The notes under the pieces were generated by a model, which did not search any database, was not told where the DNA came from, and saw nothing but the letters and a program-made list of their open reading frames with translations. Positions 9,141 through 17,298 of a DNA stretch of 64,000 nucleotides are shown here, one piece after another. The DNA is from Microbacterium azadirachtae. GTDB taxonomy: Bacteria; Actinomycetota; Actinomycetes; Actinomycetales; Microbacteriaceae. Made by a program: the position numbers and the translations under genes. The stretch covers positions 1 through 64,000 of the forward strand of contig NZ_JYIT01000085.1 in NCBI RefSeq assembly GCF_000956545.1. The letters run 5' to 3'. Position 1 is the first letter of the stretch, and every line of letters starts with the position of its first letter.

Positions 9141-10177
9141 CGGGACCGGTGCTGCGGGCCGATGCCACGGTGCTGCGGGCGAACATCGCGGCGGTGACCG
9201 CGCGGGTCGCGCCGGCTGAGCTGATGATCGTCGTGAAGGACGACGGCTACGGCCTCGGCGCCGCCTGGGCTGCGCGGGTCGCTGTCGATGCGGGCGTGCG
9301 CTGGATCGGCAGCTACGACATCCCGACCGCGATCCAGCTGCGCGCCGAGATCGGCGACGGTCCTCGTCTGTTCGCCTGGGTGACGTCGACCGACGACGAG
9401 ATCGCCGCCGCGCTGCACGCCCATGTCGACCTCGGCGTCGGCAGCCTCGACTACCTCGAGCGCGTGATCGTGCAGGCGGACGCCAGCGGATTCCGCGCCC
9501 GGATCCACCTCAAGATCGACACCGGGCTGCACCGCAACGGCCTGTCGGCCGCGGAGTGGGACGAGGGCGTGCGCATCGCGCTCGATGCCCAGCACCGCGG
9601 CATGATCGACCTGGTCGGCGCCTGGAGCCATCTCGCCGAGGCCAGCGACGCGGAGGACGACGCTGCGCAGGCGCGCTTCCTCGCCGCCGTCGCGCGTGCA
9701 GAGGAGCTCGGCGCGGTGCTCCCGCACCAGCACCTGACCGCCTCGGCCGCTACCTGGGAGCGCCCCGAGCTGCGCGGAACGCTCGTACGCGTGGGAGCCT
9801 TCTGCTTCGGCGTGCGCTCTGCGGGCGGTCCGGATCTGCCGGGGATCGCCCCGGCAGCCGAGCTGCTCGCGCCGGTGACGCGCATCGAGGGCGACGTCGC
9901 GGTGATCGCCGTCGGATCGTTCGACGGACTGCCCAGCACCCTCGCCGGGCGAATCAGGGTCGGCACGCCGGCCGGCCCCCGGCCACTGCGCGACATCGGC
10001 ATCGACGAGATGCGGCTCGAGGCCTGGGACAGTGCAGCACCGGGGGACGAGGTGCTGCTTTTCGGGCGCGGCCGCTGCGGCGAGGAGACGCCCACGACCC
10101 TCGCCGAGGCGATCGGCACGGTCGGCGAGGAGATCCTCTGCCGGCTGACGCCCCACGTGCACCGCGAGTACCGCTGA
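9128..10177 (+). CDS. Alanine-racemase homologue lacking the catalytic-tyrosine loop
   Basis: A 349-residue fold-type III PLP protein. The barrel is complete: PLP lysine in MIVVKDDGYGLG (Lys37), HLKIDTGLHRNGL, WSHLAEA, SASAATW-like TASAATW, and the phosphate-binding LVRVGAFCFG. In the C-terminal domain the strand that normally holds the catalytic Tyr (GVSYG) is absent: ELLAPVTRIE runs directly into GDVAVIAVGSFDGLP. The C-terminal end (DEVLLFGRGRCGEE) is normal. It overlaps the preceding shortened homologue by 13 bases. ATG 9128 has GGAG five bases upstream; GTG 9137, overlapping the previous stop by four bases, is an alternative start. Its product and its neighbour carry complementary active-site halves. 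The amino-acid substrate is unknown. Confidence 0.8.
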   Translation: MGGVTGPVLRADATVLRANIAAVTARVAPAELMIVVKDDGYGLGAAWAARVAVDAGVRWIGSYDIPTAIQLRAEIGDGPRLFAWVTSTDDEIAAALHAHVDLGVGSLDYLERVIVQADASGFRARIHLKIDTGLHRNGLSAAEWDEGVRIALDAQHRGMIDLVGAWSHLAEASDAEDDAAQARFLAAVARAEELGAVLPHQHLTASAATWERPELRGTLVRVGAFCFGVRSAGGPDLPGIAPAAELLAPVTRIEGDVAVIAVGSFDGLPSTLAGRIRVGTPAGPRPLRDIGIDEMRLEAWDSAAPGDEVLLFGRGRCGEETPTTLAEAIGTVGEEILCRLTPHVHREYR

Positions 10178-10200
10178 CGCGACTGGTCCAGACGACGAAA

Positions 10201-10228
10201 GCGCCCGATGCCGCAGGGCATCGGGCGC
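10201..10228. terminator. Terminator after the racemase-like pair
   Basis: GCGCCCGATGCC (10201-10212) pairs perfectly with 10217-10228 around a four-base loop. AAA precedes it and T-rich sequence is limited, so strength is uncertain. It lies between convergent genes. Confidence 0.75.
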
Positions 10229-10311
10229 TCCAGTCTGTGTGCGGTCGGCGGCCGGCAGGCTGCTGACGGTCCGGCTCGGACGGCTCAGCGCCGTCGTCCG
10301 GATCTTGGGGG

Positions 10312-10524
10312 CTACTCGCTGAGACGCGACGTCTCGTCGTGCCAGCTCGTGGCCACCGGTCGCAGCTTCTCCTCGTACTTGCGTGCGTGATGCGCGCAGT
10401 ACAGGAGCTCCGAGCCATTCACCTCGACGGCGACGTATGCCTGCGCGCCGCAGGCGTCGCATCTGTCCATCGCCGTGAGGCGGGGGATGACCGTACCGGC
10501 GTCTCTTTCCGTGGTCGCGTTCAT
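10312..10524 (-). CDS. DUF7455 small cysteine-containing protein
   Basis: A 70-residue protein of unknown function, typical of actinobacteria. It has CDACG and a distal CAHHA, spaced like a small zinc-binding module, around a hydrophobic core (AQAYVAVEVNGSELLYC). ATG 10524 has AGGAGG upstream at a good spacing, so I prefer it to a longer reading that begins at 10578. It is often found near sigma-factor or topoisomerase genes, as here. Zinc binding is inferred from the Cys/His pattern. Confidence 0.85.
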   Translation of the reverse strand: MNATTERDAGTVIPRLTAMDRCDACGAQAYVAVEVNGSELLYCAHHARKYEEKLRPVATSWHDETSRLSE

Positions 10525-10691
10525 CTCGGTGCCTCCTTGGTGTTTCGGGTCCGCTTGAGGTGTGCTCAATACAACCACGCAGAGCTGGGAGTCATGCCCG
10601 AGAGACGGCGTGTTTCGCTCAGCGCGTACGCAGAGGGTCGCAAGCCCGTCACGACAAGGAGTGTCGCCGGATCCGTGTCGGGTCCTCTCGA

Positions 10692-10697
10692 TACGAT
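10692..10697 (+). promoter_or_regulatory. Probable -10 box of the topoisomerase subunit B gene
   Basis: TACGAT ends eight bases before GTG 10706, again suggesting a leaderless message. Confidence 0.5.
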
Positions 10698-10705
10698 GGG
10701 GGATT

Positions 10706-12814
10706 GTGACAGCCGAGTACTCCGCCCATCACCTCCAGGTCCTCGAGGGTCTCGAAGCCGTCCGCAAGCGGCCCGGGATGTACATCGGCTCGAACGGCTC
10801 TCCGGGCCTCATGCACTGCCTGTGGGAGATCATCGACAACGCGGTCGACGAGGCCGTGGCCGGCAACGGCACGCGCATCGATGTCCTGCTCCACGAGGAC
10901 GGCAGCGTCGAGGTGCGCGACCGCGGTCGAGGTGTCCCGGTCGACGTCGAGCCCCGCACGGGACTCACCGGCGTGGAGGTCGTCTACACCAAGCTGCACG
11001 CCGGCGGGAAGTTCGGCGGCGGCTCCTACGCCGCCTCCGGCGGTCTGCACGGCGTCGGCGCTTCCGTCGTCAACGCCCTCTCGGAGCGCCTCGACGTCGA
11101 GGTCGACCGCAACGGCAAGACCTATGCGATGTCGTTCCACCGCGGCGAGCCCGGCACGTTCGCCGACGACGGCGCGCCGCGGGCGGACGCCCCCTTCACG
11201 CCGTTCGAGGACCGCAGCGAGCTGCGCGTGATCGGGAAGGTCGCGAAGGGCGTCACGGGAACCCGCGTGCGCTACTGGGCCGACCGTCAGATCTTCACCA
11301 AGGACGCCGCGTTCCAGCTCCCCGAGCTCGAGACGCGGGCGCGGCAGACCGCCTTCCTGGTGCCGGGGCTGGAGATCGTCGTGCGCGACGAGCGCGGCGC
11401 GGCGGGAACCGCCGAGGACGGCGCCGCGCCGGCGGCGAACGAGACCAGCTACCACTACGAGGGCGGGATCAGCGAGTTCGTCGAGTACCTCGCCACCGAT
11501 GCGCCGGTCACCGACACCTGGCGGCTGCAGGGATCGGGCGGATTCACCGAGACGGTGCCGGTGCTGCAGGCCGACGGGTCGATGAAGGCCACCGAGGTGC
11601 ACCGCGAGTGCGCGGTCGACATCGCGCTGCGGTGGGGCACCGGGTACGAGACGGCACTGCGCTCCTTCGTGAACATCATCTCGACCCCCAAGGGCGGCAC
11701 GCACCAGCAGGGATTCGAGCAGGAGCTCCTGAAGACCCTCCGCGCGCAGGTCGAGCAGAACGCCCGCCGTCTCAAGGTCGGCAATGACAAGCTCGAGAAG
11801 GACGACGTGCTGGCCGGCCTGACCGCCGTGCTCACCGTGACGGTGCCCGAGCCGCAGTTCGAGGGGCAGACCAAGGAGGTGCTCGGCACGCCCGCGGTGC
11901 GCACGATCGTCGCCCAGGTGGTGCGCAAGGCGCTCGGCGAACGGTTCTCGTCGACCAAGCGCGACGACAAGAACCAGGCGTCGATGCTTCTGGACAAGAT
12001 CGTCGCCGAGATGAAGGCCCGCGTCTCGGCGCGCGCCCACAAGGAGACCCAGCGCCGCAAGAACGCGCTGGAGTCCTCGTCCCTCCCGGCCAAGCTCGTC
12101 GACTGCCGCTCCACGGACGTCGCGCAGACCGAGCTGTTCATCGTGGAGGGCGACTCCGCGCTCGGCACCGCCAAGCACGCCCGCACCAGCGAGTACCAGG
12201 CGCTTCTGCCGATCCGGGGCAAGATCCTCAACGTGCAGAAGGCGTCCGTCAGCGACATGCTGTCGAACGTCGAATGCGCCTCGATCATCCAGGTGATCGG
12301 CGCCGGATCCGGCCGCTCGTTCGACCTCTCGACGGCGCGCTACGGCAAGATCATCCTGATGAGCGACGCCGACGTCGACGGCGCGCACATCCGCACGCTG
12401 CTGCTCACCCTGTTCTACCGCTACATGCGGCCGCTCATCGAGGACGGACGGGTCTTCGCCGCCGTGCCGCCCCTGCATCGCGTGATCGTGATGAACCCCG
12501 GATCCAAGCCCAACGAGACGATCTACACCTACAGCGAGGGCGAGCTGCACGCGCTGCTGGCCAAGCTGCGCAAGCAGAACAAGCGCTGGCACGAGCCGAT
12601 CCAGCGGTACAAGGGTCTCGGTGAGATGGATGCGGAGCAGCTGGCGTCGACCACGATGGACCGCTCGGGTCGTCTCCTGCGCCGTGTGCGCATGGAGGAC
12701 GTGGAGGCCGCAGGGCGCGTCTTCGAGCTGCTGATGGGCAATGAGGTCGCGCCGCGTCGCGAGTTCATCATCGACTCCTCGGACCGGCTGGCCCGCGAGG
12801 CCATCGACGCCTGA
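10706..12814 (+). CDS. parE: Type IIA DNA topoisomerase subunit B (topoisomerase IV ParE type)
   Basis: A 702-residue ATPase subunit that works with the A subunit to relax or decatenate DNA. The GHKL ATPase domain shows RKRPGMYIGS, the WEIIDNAVDEA Mg-binding Asn helix, and GGLHGVGASVVNALS. The TOPRIM domain has EGDSALGTAKHAR and DADVDGAHIRTLLL. The C-terminus contains QRYKGLGEMDAEQL. GTG 10706 gives the expected N-terminus (TAEYSAHHLQVLEGLEAVRKR). The chromosomal gyrB is expected near dnaA, outside the window. The probable partner, subunit A, is at 20079-22526, so this is likely the topoisomerase IV set. The stop overlaps the next gene by one base. Confidence 0.93.
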   Translation: MTAEYSAHHLQVLEGLEAVRKRPGMYIGSNGSPGLMHCLWEIIDNAVDEAVAGNGTRIDVLLHEDGSVEVRDRGRGVPVDVEPRTGLTGVEVVYTKLHAGGKFGGGSYAASGGLHGVGASVVNALSERLDVEVDRNGKTYAMSFHRGEPGTFADDGAPRADAPFTPFEDRSELRVIGKVAKGVTGTRVRYWADRQIFTKDAAFQLPELETRARQTAFLVPGLEIVVRDERGAAGTAEDGAAPAANETSYHYEGGISEFVEYLATDAPVTDTWRLQGSGGFTETVPVLQADGSMKATEVHRECAVDIALRWGTGYETALRSFVNIISTPKGGTHQQGFEQELLKTLRAQVEQNARRLKVGNDKLEKDDVLAGLTAVLTVTVPEPQFEGQTKEVLGTPAVRTIVAQVVRKALGERFSSTKRDDKNQASMLLDKIVAEMKARVSARAHKETQRRKNALESSSLPAKLVDCRSTDVAQTELFIVEGDSALGTAKHARTSEYQALLPIRGKILNVQKASVSDMLSNVECASIIQVIGAGSGRSFDLSTARYGKIILMSDADVDGAHIRTLLLTLFYRYMRPLIEDGRVFAAVPPLHRVIVMNPGSKPNETIYTYSEGELHALLAKLRKQNKRWHEPIQRYKGLGEMDAEQLASTTMDRSGRLLRRVRMEDVEAAGRVFELLMGNEVAPRREFIIDSSDRLAREAIDA

Positions 12815-13287
12815 TGAGCCCGGTGTCGGAGGGCTTCGCGCTGCGGGCCGCGATGCCCGAGGACGTCGATCTCGTCGCCGCGCTCAAGGAGCGAGTGCTG
12901 CGCCGCGACCTGGAACCGCTGGTCGGGTGGGATCCCGACCGCTCCCGCGCCCGCGTCGTCGAGCACTTCTCGACCGCGCACACGCGCATGATCCTCGTCG
13001 ACGACGCGGTCGCCGGCACGATCACGCTGCGTCCGGAACGGGAGGCGGTGTGGCTGGAGATGTTCTACCTCGACGCCGCGTACCAGGGACGGGGGATCGG
13101 CACCGCGGTGCTCCGCGCTGTGCTGGCCGAGACGCGCGAGCGCGAGCTGCGGCTGCAGGTGCTCGTCGGATCCGCCGCGCGGCGGCTCTACGAACGTCAC
13201 GGCTTCGCCTGCGAGCACGAGGACGGCGTCGACGTCTGGATGCGTCGCGCTCCGGGCGGGTCGGGCGCGGCGGCGACGCCGGCTTGA
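12814..13287 (+). CDS. GNAT family N-acetyltransferase
   Basis: A 157-residue acetyl-CoA-dependent acetyltransferase. The acetyl-CoA pyrophosphate-binding motif is YQGRGIGTAVL, preceded by the MFYLDAAY strand. The C-terminal YERHGF motif is typical of the fold. It begins at the last base of the parE stop (TGATG), so it is coupled to parE. The substrate cannot be told from the sequence. Confidence 0.88.
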   Translation: MSPVSEGFALRAAMPEDVDLVAALKERVLRRDLEPLVGWDPDRSRARVVEHFSTAHTRMILVDDAVAGTITLRPEREAVWLEMFYLDAAYQGRGIGTAVLRAVLAETRERELRLQVLVGSAARRLYERHGFACEHEDGVDVWMRRAPGGSGAAATPA

Positions 13288-13299
13288 CAGACTGAGACG

Positions 13300-14238
13300 A
13301 TGGTCGCCGTCGTCTCCGCCCCCACGAACCTCGGTCTCCGCCCGCCCGTGCCGGGCGGCGTGCCGGGAGCCGCCAAGGCACCCGAAGCGCTCCGCGAGGC
13401 GGGACTGCACCGTCTGCTGCACGCGCGTGGCGCGGTCGACGGCGGTGTCGTGCTGCCGGGCCGATACGTGGACGACGACGGACGCCGAGCGGCCGGAACG
13501 GTGCGCAATCAGGCGGCCATCATCGACCATGCCCGTCGCCTCGCGCATCGTCTGTTCGAGATCCGGGAATCGGGGCAGGCGCCGCTGGTGCTCGGCGGCG
13601 ACTGCAGCCTTCTGATCGGCGCCGGACTCGCGACTCGCGTGAGCGGCGGCGGGGGCCTCGTGCACATCGACGGTCATACGGACTTCCGCCACCCGGGCAA
13701 CAGCGACGGCGTCGGGAGCGTGGCGGGGGAGGACCTCGCCGCCGCGGTGGGTGCGCACTCGCCTGCGCTCAGCGACATCGACGGGCTCTCCCCGTATTTC
13801 GCTCCGGCGCGCACCGCGCACATCGGCTGCCGCTACGGCGACCCGCACGAGGAGGAGCTGCGCCGGACCATCGCGCTCGTCGCGCCCGCCGACGAGGTCA
13901 TCCTGCACGGCGGCGTGCGGGCGGCGTCCCGCGTCCGCGCGGTGGACGGCCTCGAGAGCGGCTACTGGATCCAGGTCGACGTGGACGTGCTGGATCCGTC
14001 GCACATGCCGGCCGTGGACAGCCCCGACCCGGGTGGGCTCTCGCCGGGGGAGCTCATCGGCCTGCTCGCCGCGCTCGCACCGCACGCCTGGGGTGCGTCG
14101 GTGACGGTGTTCGATCCGGACCTGGACCCGGATGGCGTGCACGCGCGCACGGTCGCGGGGATCGTCGCGGAAGGGCTCGCGGATCTCGGGGCGGAGATCG
14201 GAGACGACGCCCCGATCAGCGCACCCGGCGCGCGCTGA
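13300..14238 (+). CDS. Arginase/agmatinase-family (ureohydrolase) protein
   Basis: A 312-residue ureohydrolase-fold protein; relatives hydrolyse arginine, agmatine or formiminoglutamate with a binuclear Mn centre. The metal ligand motifs are HIDGHTDF (normally DAHxD) and QVDVDVLDP, followed by FDPDLDPDG. The first motif, usually GGDHS, is GGDCS here, so one Mn-ligand His is Cys. That may alter metal binding or mark a separate subfamily. ATG 13300 lies 12 bases after the GNAT gene. Its 3' end overlaps the convergent glycosyltransferase gene by 23 bases. The substrate is uncertain. Confidence 0.82.
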   Translation: MVAVVSAPTNLGLRPPVPGGVPGAAKAPEALREAGLHRLLHARGAVDGGVVLPGRYVDDDGRRAAGTVRNQAAIIDHARRLAHRLFEIRESGQAPLVLGGDCSLLIGAGLATRVSGGGGLVHIDGHTDFRHPGNSDGVGSVAGEDLAAAVGAHSPALSDIDGLSPYFAPARTAHIGCRYGDPHEEELRRTIALVAPADEVILHGGVRAASRVRAVDGLESGYWIQVDVDVLDPSHMPAVDSPDPGGLSPGELIGLLAALAPHAWGASVTVFDPDLDPDGVHARTVAGIVAEGLADLGAEIGDDAPISAPGAR

Positions 14239-15433
14239 TGGCCGCGTCGTAGACGGCGAGCAGCCGGTCCCGGTGCGTGCTCTGGGCGACCTGCGGCCGA
14301 TGCGCGATCGCTGCGGCGCTCATCCGGGCGACGTGTTCCGGTGCTCCCGCCAGCGCGGTCAGAGCGGCGGACAGTCCTTCGGCATCCGGGCTCGCGGCGA
14401 CGAGGTATCCGTCCGGAGGCAGCGCCTCGGCGAGGTCCGGATCGGCGAGGATCACCGGCAGACCCGCGGCGACGGCCTCCAGCAGCACCATGGGCTGGTT
14501 GTCGAAGTCCCACGAGGAGGAGACGAGCACGTGCGCGTCCTGCATCGCGGACAGCACCTCGTGCTGGGGGACCGAGCCGCGGACGTCCACGCGGCCCTTT
14601 CCGATCGCGGCCGCACGCCGTGCGACGGCGGCGCGCGAGATCCCGTCGCCGAGCATGACGGCCGTCGAACCCGGGGTGCGGGCCATCGCATCGAGGAACA
14701 CCTCGGGGCGCTTCTCGGGGGACAGCCGACCGCACCACAGCACCCGCAGCGGCTCCCCGGCGGAGAGGTGTCGCGGAGGCGGCTGTCCGATCGCCGCGAG
14801 CACGGAACTCTCGAGTCCGTTCGACAGCACGGTCAGCGGCGTCCGCACGCCCTGGGCGCGGAGCTTGCCCGCGAAGTGCTCAGACGGCACGATGACGTGA
14901 TCGGCCTGCTGCGCCTGGCCGACCATGAGCCGCCACATGCGTTGCGCCGTGCGAGTGCGCGCGTAGTGCGCCGTCGGGTCGATGCGGGCGTCGGCAGCCC
15001 CGAGACCACGCCGGTGCATCGCGGCGAGCACCGCCGTGGTCACGGCCGGAAGCGGGAGCACCGAGCGCGTGTACACGTCGATGCGCCCGTGCATGGTCTG
15101 GACGAGGGGGATGCCCCGTGCGCGGGCGGCGCGGTATGCCGCGAGCGCCGCGAACATCTCGGTGTGCACATGCACGACGTCGAAGCCGACGAGCTCCTGC
15201 TCGAGCACCGCGGTCGCGGCGCGCAGCGTCCACGTGAACGGATACCCGTCGGGGGCGAAGCGCCGGGCCGTCGGCAGCCGCACGGTCGCCGCATCCGGCG
15301 ACGGGGCGGCGAGGGGAGCGAACACCGTGACGTGGTGCCCGGCCCGCACGAGCTCTTCGCGATGCGCCTTGATGGCCGTCTGCACCCCGCCGAGCGTCGG
15401 CAGGTAGTAATCGGTGACCATCGCGATGCGCAC
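14216..15433 (-). CDS. Glycosyltransferase family 4 protein
   Basis: A 405-residue GT-B-fold retaining glycosyltransferase resembling the actinobacterial MgtA/PimB-like group that transfers mannose or glucose to lipids. The N-terminal acceptor domain starts IAMVTDYYLPTLGGVQTAI. The linker region contains VVHVHTEMFAALAAYRAARA and TMHGRID. The C-terminal donor domain has LWCGRLSPEKRPEVFLDA and the DFDNQPMVLLEAVAAGLPVI sugar-nucleotide motif with its Glu. GTG 15433 is supported by TACAGT (15440-15445, minus strand) six bases upstream. It diverges from the Ole-like operon by 72 bases. The sugar and acceptor are unknown; membrane glycolipid synthesis is plausible. Confidence 0.88.
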   Translation of the reverse strand: MRIAMVTDYYLPTLGGVQTAIKAHREELVRAGHHVTVFAPLAAPSPDAATVRLPTARRFAPDGYPFTWTLRAATAVLEQELVGFDVVHVHTEMFAALAAYRAARARGIPLVQTMHGRIDVYTRSVLPLPAVTTAVLAAMHRRGLGAADARIDPTAHYARTRTAQRMWRLMVGQAQQADHVIVPSEHFAGKLRAQGVRTPLTVLSNGLESSVLAAIGQPPPRHLSAGEPLRVLWCGRLSPEKRPEVFLDAMARTPGSTAVMLGDGISRAAVARRAAAIGKGRVDVRGSVPQHEVLSAMQDAHVLVSSSWDFDNQPMVLLEAVAAGLPVILADPDLAEALPPDGYLVAASPDAEGLSAALTALAGAPEHVARMSAAAIAHRPQVAQSTHRDRLLAVYDAAISARRVR

Positions 15434-15439
15434 GCTCCC

Positions 15440-15499
15440 ACTGTAGGGCGGGGTCAGCGCGGGTCGTCGCGGGAGCCGCGCACGGGCGTGCCCTAGCAT
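15440..15499. promoter_or_regulatory. Divergent promoter region, glycosyltransferase / Ole-like operon
   Basis: The minus strand has TACAGT (15440-15445) six bases before GTG 15433. The plus strand has TAGCAT (15494-15499) six bases before ATG 15506. Both therefore look leaderless, and the two promoters share about 50 bases. Confidence 0.5.
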
Positions 15500-15505
15500 C
15501 GGGAC

Positions 15506-16504
15506 ATGCCCTCGACCGACGCTCCCGTGCTCGTGACGGGGGCGAGCGGCTTCCTCGGCGGACACGTCGTGCGTGAGCTGCGGGCCCACGGGATCCCGGT
15601 CCTGGCCTCGGGGCGGAACGTCACCGCGCTCGCGCGGATCTCCGCTGCGGAGGATCGACTCGTCCTGCCGCTCGCGGAGCTCCCCGCCGTGCGTCGCGAC
15701 GTCGATGCGGTGGTGCACTGCGCGGCCCTCTCCTCGCCCTGGGGGCGCCGGCGCGACTTCGAGGAGGCCAACGTCGCGGGCACGGCCGCGGCGCTCGCCT
15801 TCGCGGAGCGCAACGGGGCGCGGCGGTTCGTCTTCGTCTCGTCGCCGAGTGTGTACGCCGCGGGACGGGACCGCACGGGGATCCGCGAGGACGAGGTCGA
15901 CGTCGGCAACCGGCTGAACGAGTACATCCGCTCGAAGATCGCCGCCGAGGCCCTCTTGCAGGAGGCGCTGCGCGCGGGCCGGATCCGCGAGCTCGTCATC
16001 CTGCGGCCTCGGGGGCTCATCGGCGCCGGCGATCCGAGCCTCGTGCCGCGGCTCGTCGCGGTGCACCGCCGGATCGGCGTGCCGCTCTTCGACGGCGGAC
16101 GCAACCTCGTCGACGTCACCGCCGTCGAGAACGCGGCGAGCGCGCTGCGCCTCGCACTCCGCAGCGGTGACCCGCGCGGCGGCGTCTACAACATCAGCAA
16201 CGGCGATCCGCGTCCGTTCCGGGTGCTGCTCGAGGAGCTGCTCGTGCGGCTGGGGGAGACGCCGCGGTACCGGCACGTCTCCCGCCGGGCGGCGTGGGCG
16301 ATGGCCGCGGCGATGGAGGCGGTGTGCGGGGTGCTCCCCGGTCGTCCGGAACCTCCGCTGACCCGCTACACGTTGTCCACCATCGCCTTCTCCCAGACGC
16401 TCGACATCTCGCGCGCCAGGGCGGAGCTCGGCTACCGGCCCGTGGTGTCGATCGATGAGGCGCTCGACCGTGCGGTGGACGCCCTGTCCCCGGAGGTGCG
16501 ATGA
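15506..16504 (+). CDS. NAD(P)-dependent epimerase/dehydratase-family reductase (OleD-like)
   Basis: A 332-residue extended SDR of the 3-beta-hydroxysteroid-dehydrogenase/OleD type. The NAD(P)-binding motif is TGASGFLGGH (residues 10-19). The catalytic Ser is in the VFVSSPSVYA region, and Tyr/Lys are in YIRSK. The substrate-binding half contains VDVTAVENAASAL and a C-terminal LGYRPVVSIDEAL typical of this clade. In olefin (ole) biosynthesis OleD reduces the 2-alkyl-3-keto acid made by OleA. Here it begins a tight four-gene operon, overlapping the next gene by ATGA, whose last gene encodes a ketosynthase III. The reduction of a beta-keto acyl product is inferred from this context. Confidence 0.8.
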   Translation: MPSTDAPVLVTGASGFLGGHVVRELRAHGIPVLASGRNVTALARISAAEDRLVLPLAELPAVRRDVDAVVHCAALSSPWGRRRDFEEANVAGTAAALAFAERNGARRFVFVSSPSVYAAGRDRTGIREDEVDVGNRLNEYIRSKIAAEALLQEALRAGRIRELVILRPRGLIGAGDPSLVPRLVAVHRRIGVPLFDGGRNLVDVTAVENAASALRLALRSGDPRGGVYNISNGDPRPFRVLLEELLVRLGETPRYRHVSRRAAWAMAAAMEAVCGVLPGRPEPPLTRYTLSTIAFSQTLDISRARAELGYRPVVSIDEALDRAVDALSPEVR

Positions 16505-17298
16505 CCGGCCGACTGCGGCACTTCGTCTGCGGCAGCACCGCGCATGACCTGGGTGCGCTCTTCCGCGGAGGCGAGCGGGGGGTGCGCGCGTTCCCCGCGG
16601 GTGTCTTCCTCTACGAGCCCGGCGACGGCCGCCGGATCCTGTTCGACACCGGGTACGCACCCGAGCCGTGGGACGCCGGGTGGCGCGGTCGGGTGTACCG
16701 GCGGATCCTGCCTCCGACGGTGGATCCCCAGGAGGCGGTGGACGTGCAGCTCGCCGCGCACGGCGTCGCGCCGGAGAGCATCACGCATCTCGTGCTGTCC
16801 CACCTCCACCCCGATCACATCGGCGGCGTGGGACGGTTCCCCGGCGCGCGGCTGATCCTGACCTCCGGGATGCTCGCGTCCTACCGACGTGCGCGGCTTC
16901 GTGACGCGATCCTGGTCGGCCTGCTCCCTCCGGACTTCCCGGGGCGGGATCCGCTCGTCCTCGCACCGGACCGGTTCTCGGCCGTGCCCGTCGCGGGTGA
17001 GACCGTGCGCGTCGCGGATCCGTTCGGCGATGGCCTGCTGCGGCTCGTGGATCTGCCCGGTCATGCGAACGGGCATCTCGGAGCGCTGATCGAGGACAGG
17101 GTGCTGATCGCCGGCGACGCCGCATGGGGCTCGGATCTGCTCGCCGCGGCGCCGCGCATGCGCGCGCTGCCACGGCGGCTGCAGAACGACCCCGAGGCGT
17201 ACGGGAAGACCGCGCGCATGCTCGTGGCGCTGTCGCGTGCGGGCATCCGCGTCGTCTGCAGTCATGACCCCCTGACCGACCGGGAGCTGCTCGGCTGA
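16501..17298 (+). CDS. Metallo-beta-lactamase-fold hydrolase in the Ole-like operon
   Basis: A 265-residue MBL-fold protein. The metal site is complete: HLHPDHIGG (HxHxDH), the later His in LPGHANGHLG, Asp in IAGDAAWG and a C-terminal His in VCSHDPL. The overall layout resembles lactone hydrolases of the AHL-lactonase type, with a long insertion between the first two metal motifs. Start ATG 16501 overlaps the reductase stop (ATGA) and its stop overlaps the next start (TGATG). In the ole pathway a beta-lactone decarboxylase (OleB, alpha/beta hydrolase) would be expected. This protein could open or process a lactone instead, which is inference. Confidence 0.82.
   Translation: MTGRLRHFVCGSTAHDLGALFRGGERGVRAFPAGVFLYEPGDGRRILFDTGYAPEPWDAGWRGRVYRRILPPTVDPQEAVDVQLAAHGVAPESITHLVLSHLHPDHIGGVGRFPGARLILTSGMLASYRRARLRDAILVGLLPPDFPGRDPLVLAPDRFSAVPVAGETVRVADPFGDGLLRLVDLPGHANGHLGALIEDRVLIAGDAAWGSDLLAAAPRMRALPRRLQNDPEAYGKTARMLVALSRAGIRVVCSHDPLTDRELLG

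Noticed and set aside
8418-10177. A single alanine racemase gene broken by a frameshift
   Set aside because: Both halves carry their own N-terminal barrel start and their own C-terminal domain, so they are two paralogues, not two pieces of one gene.
10649-12592. Long open frame on the minus strand across parE
   Set aside because: It is a shadow of parE caused by high GC. It has no ribosome site or recognisable domain, and the composition is Arg/Gly/Leu-rich noise.
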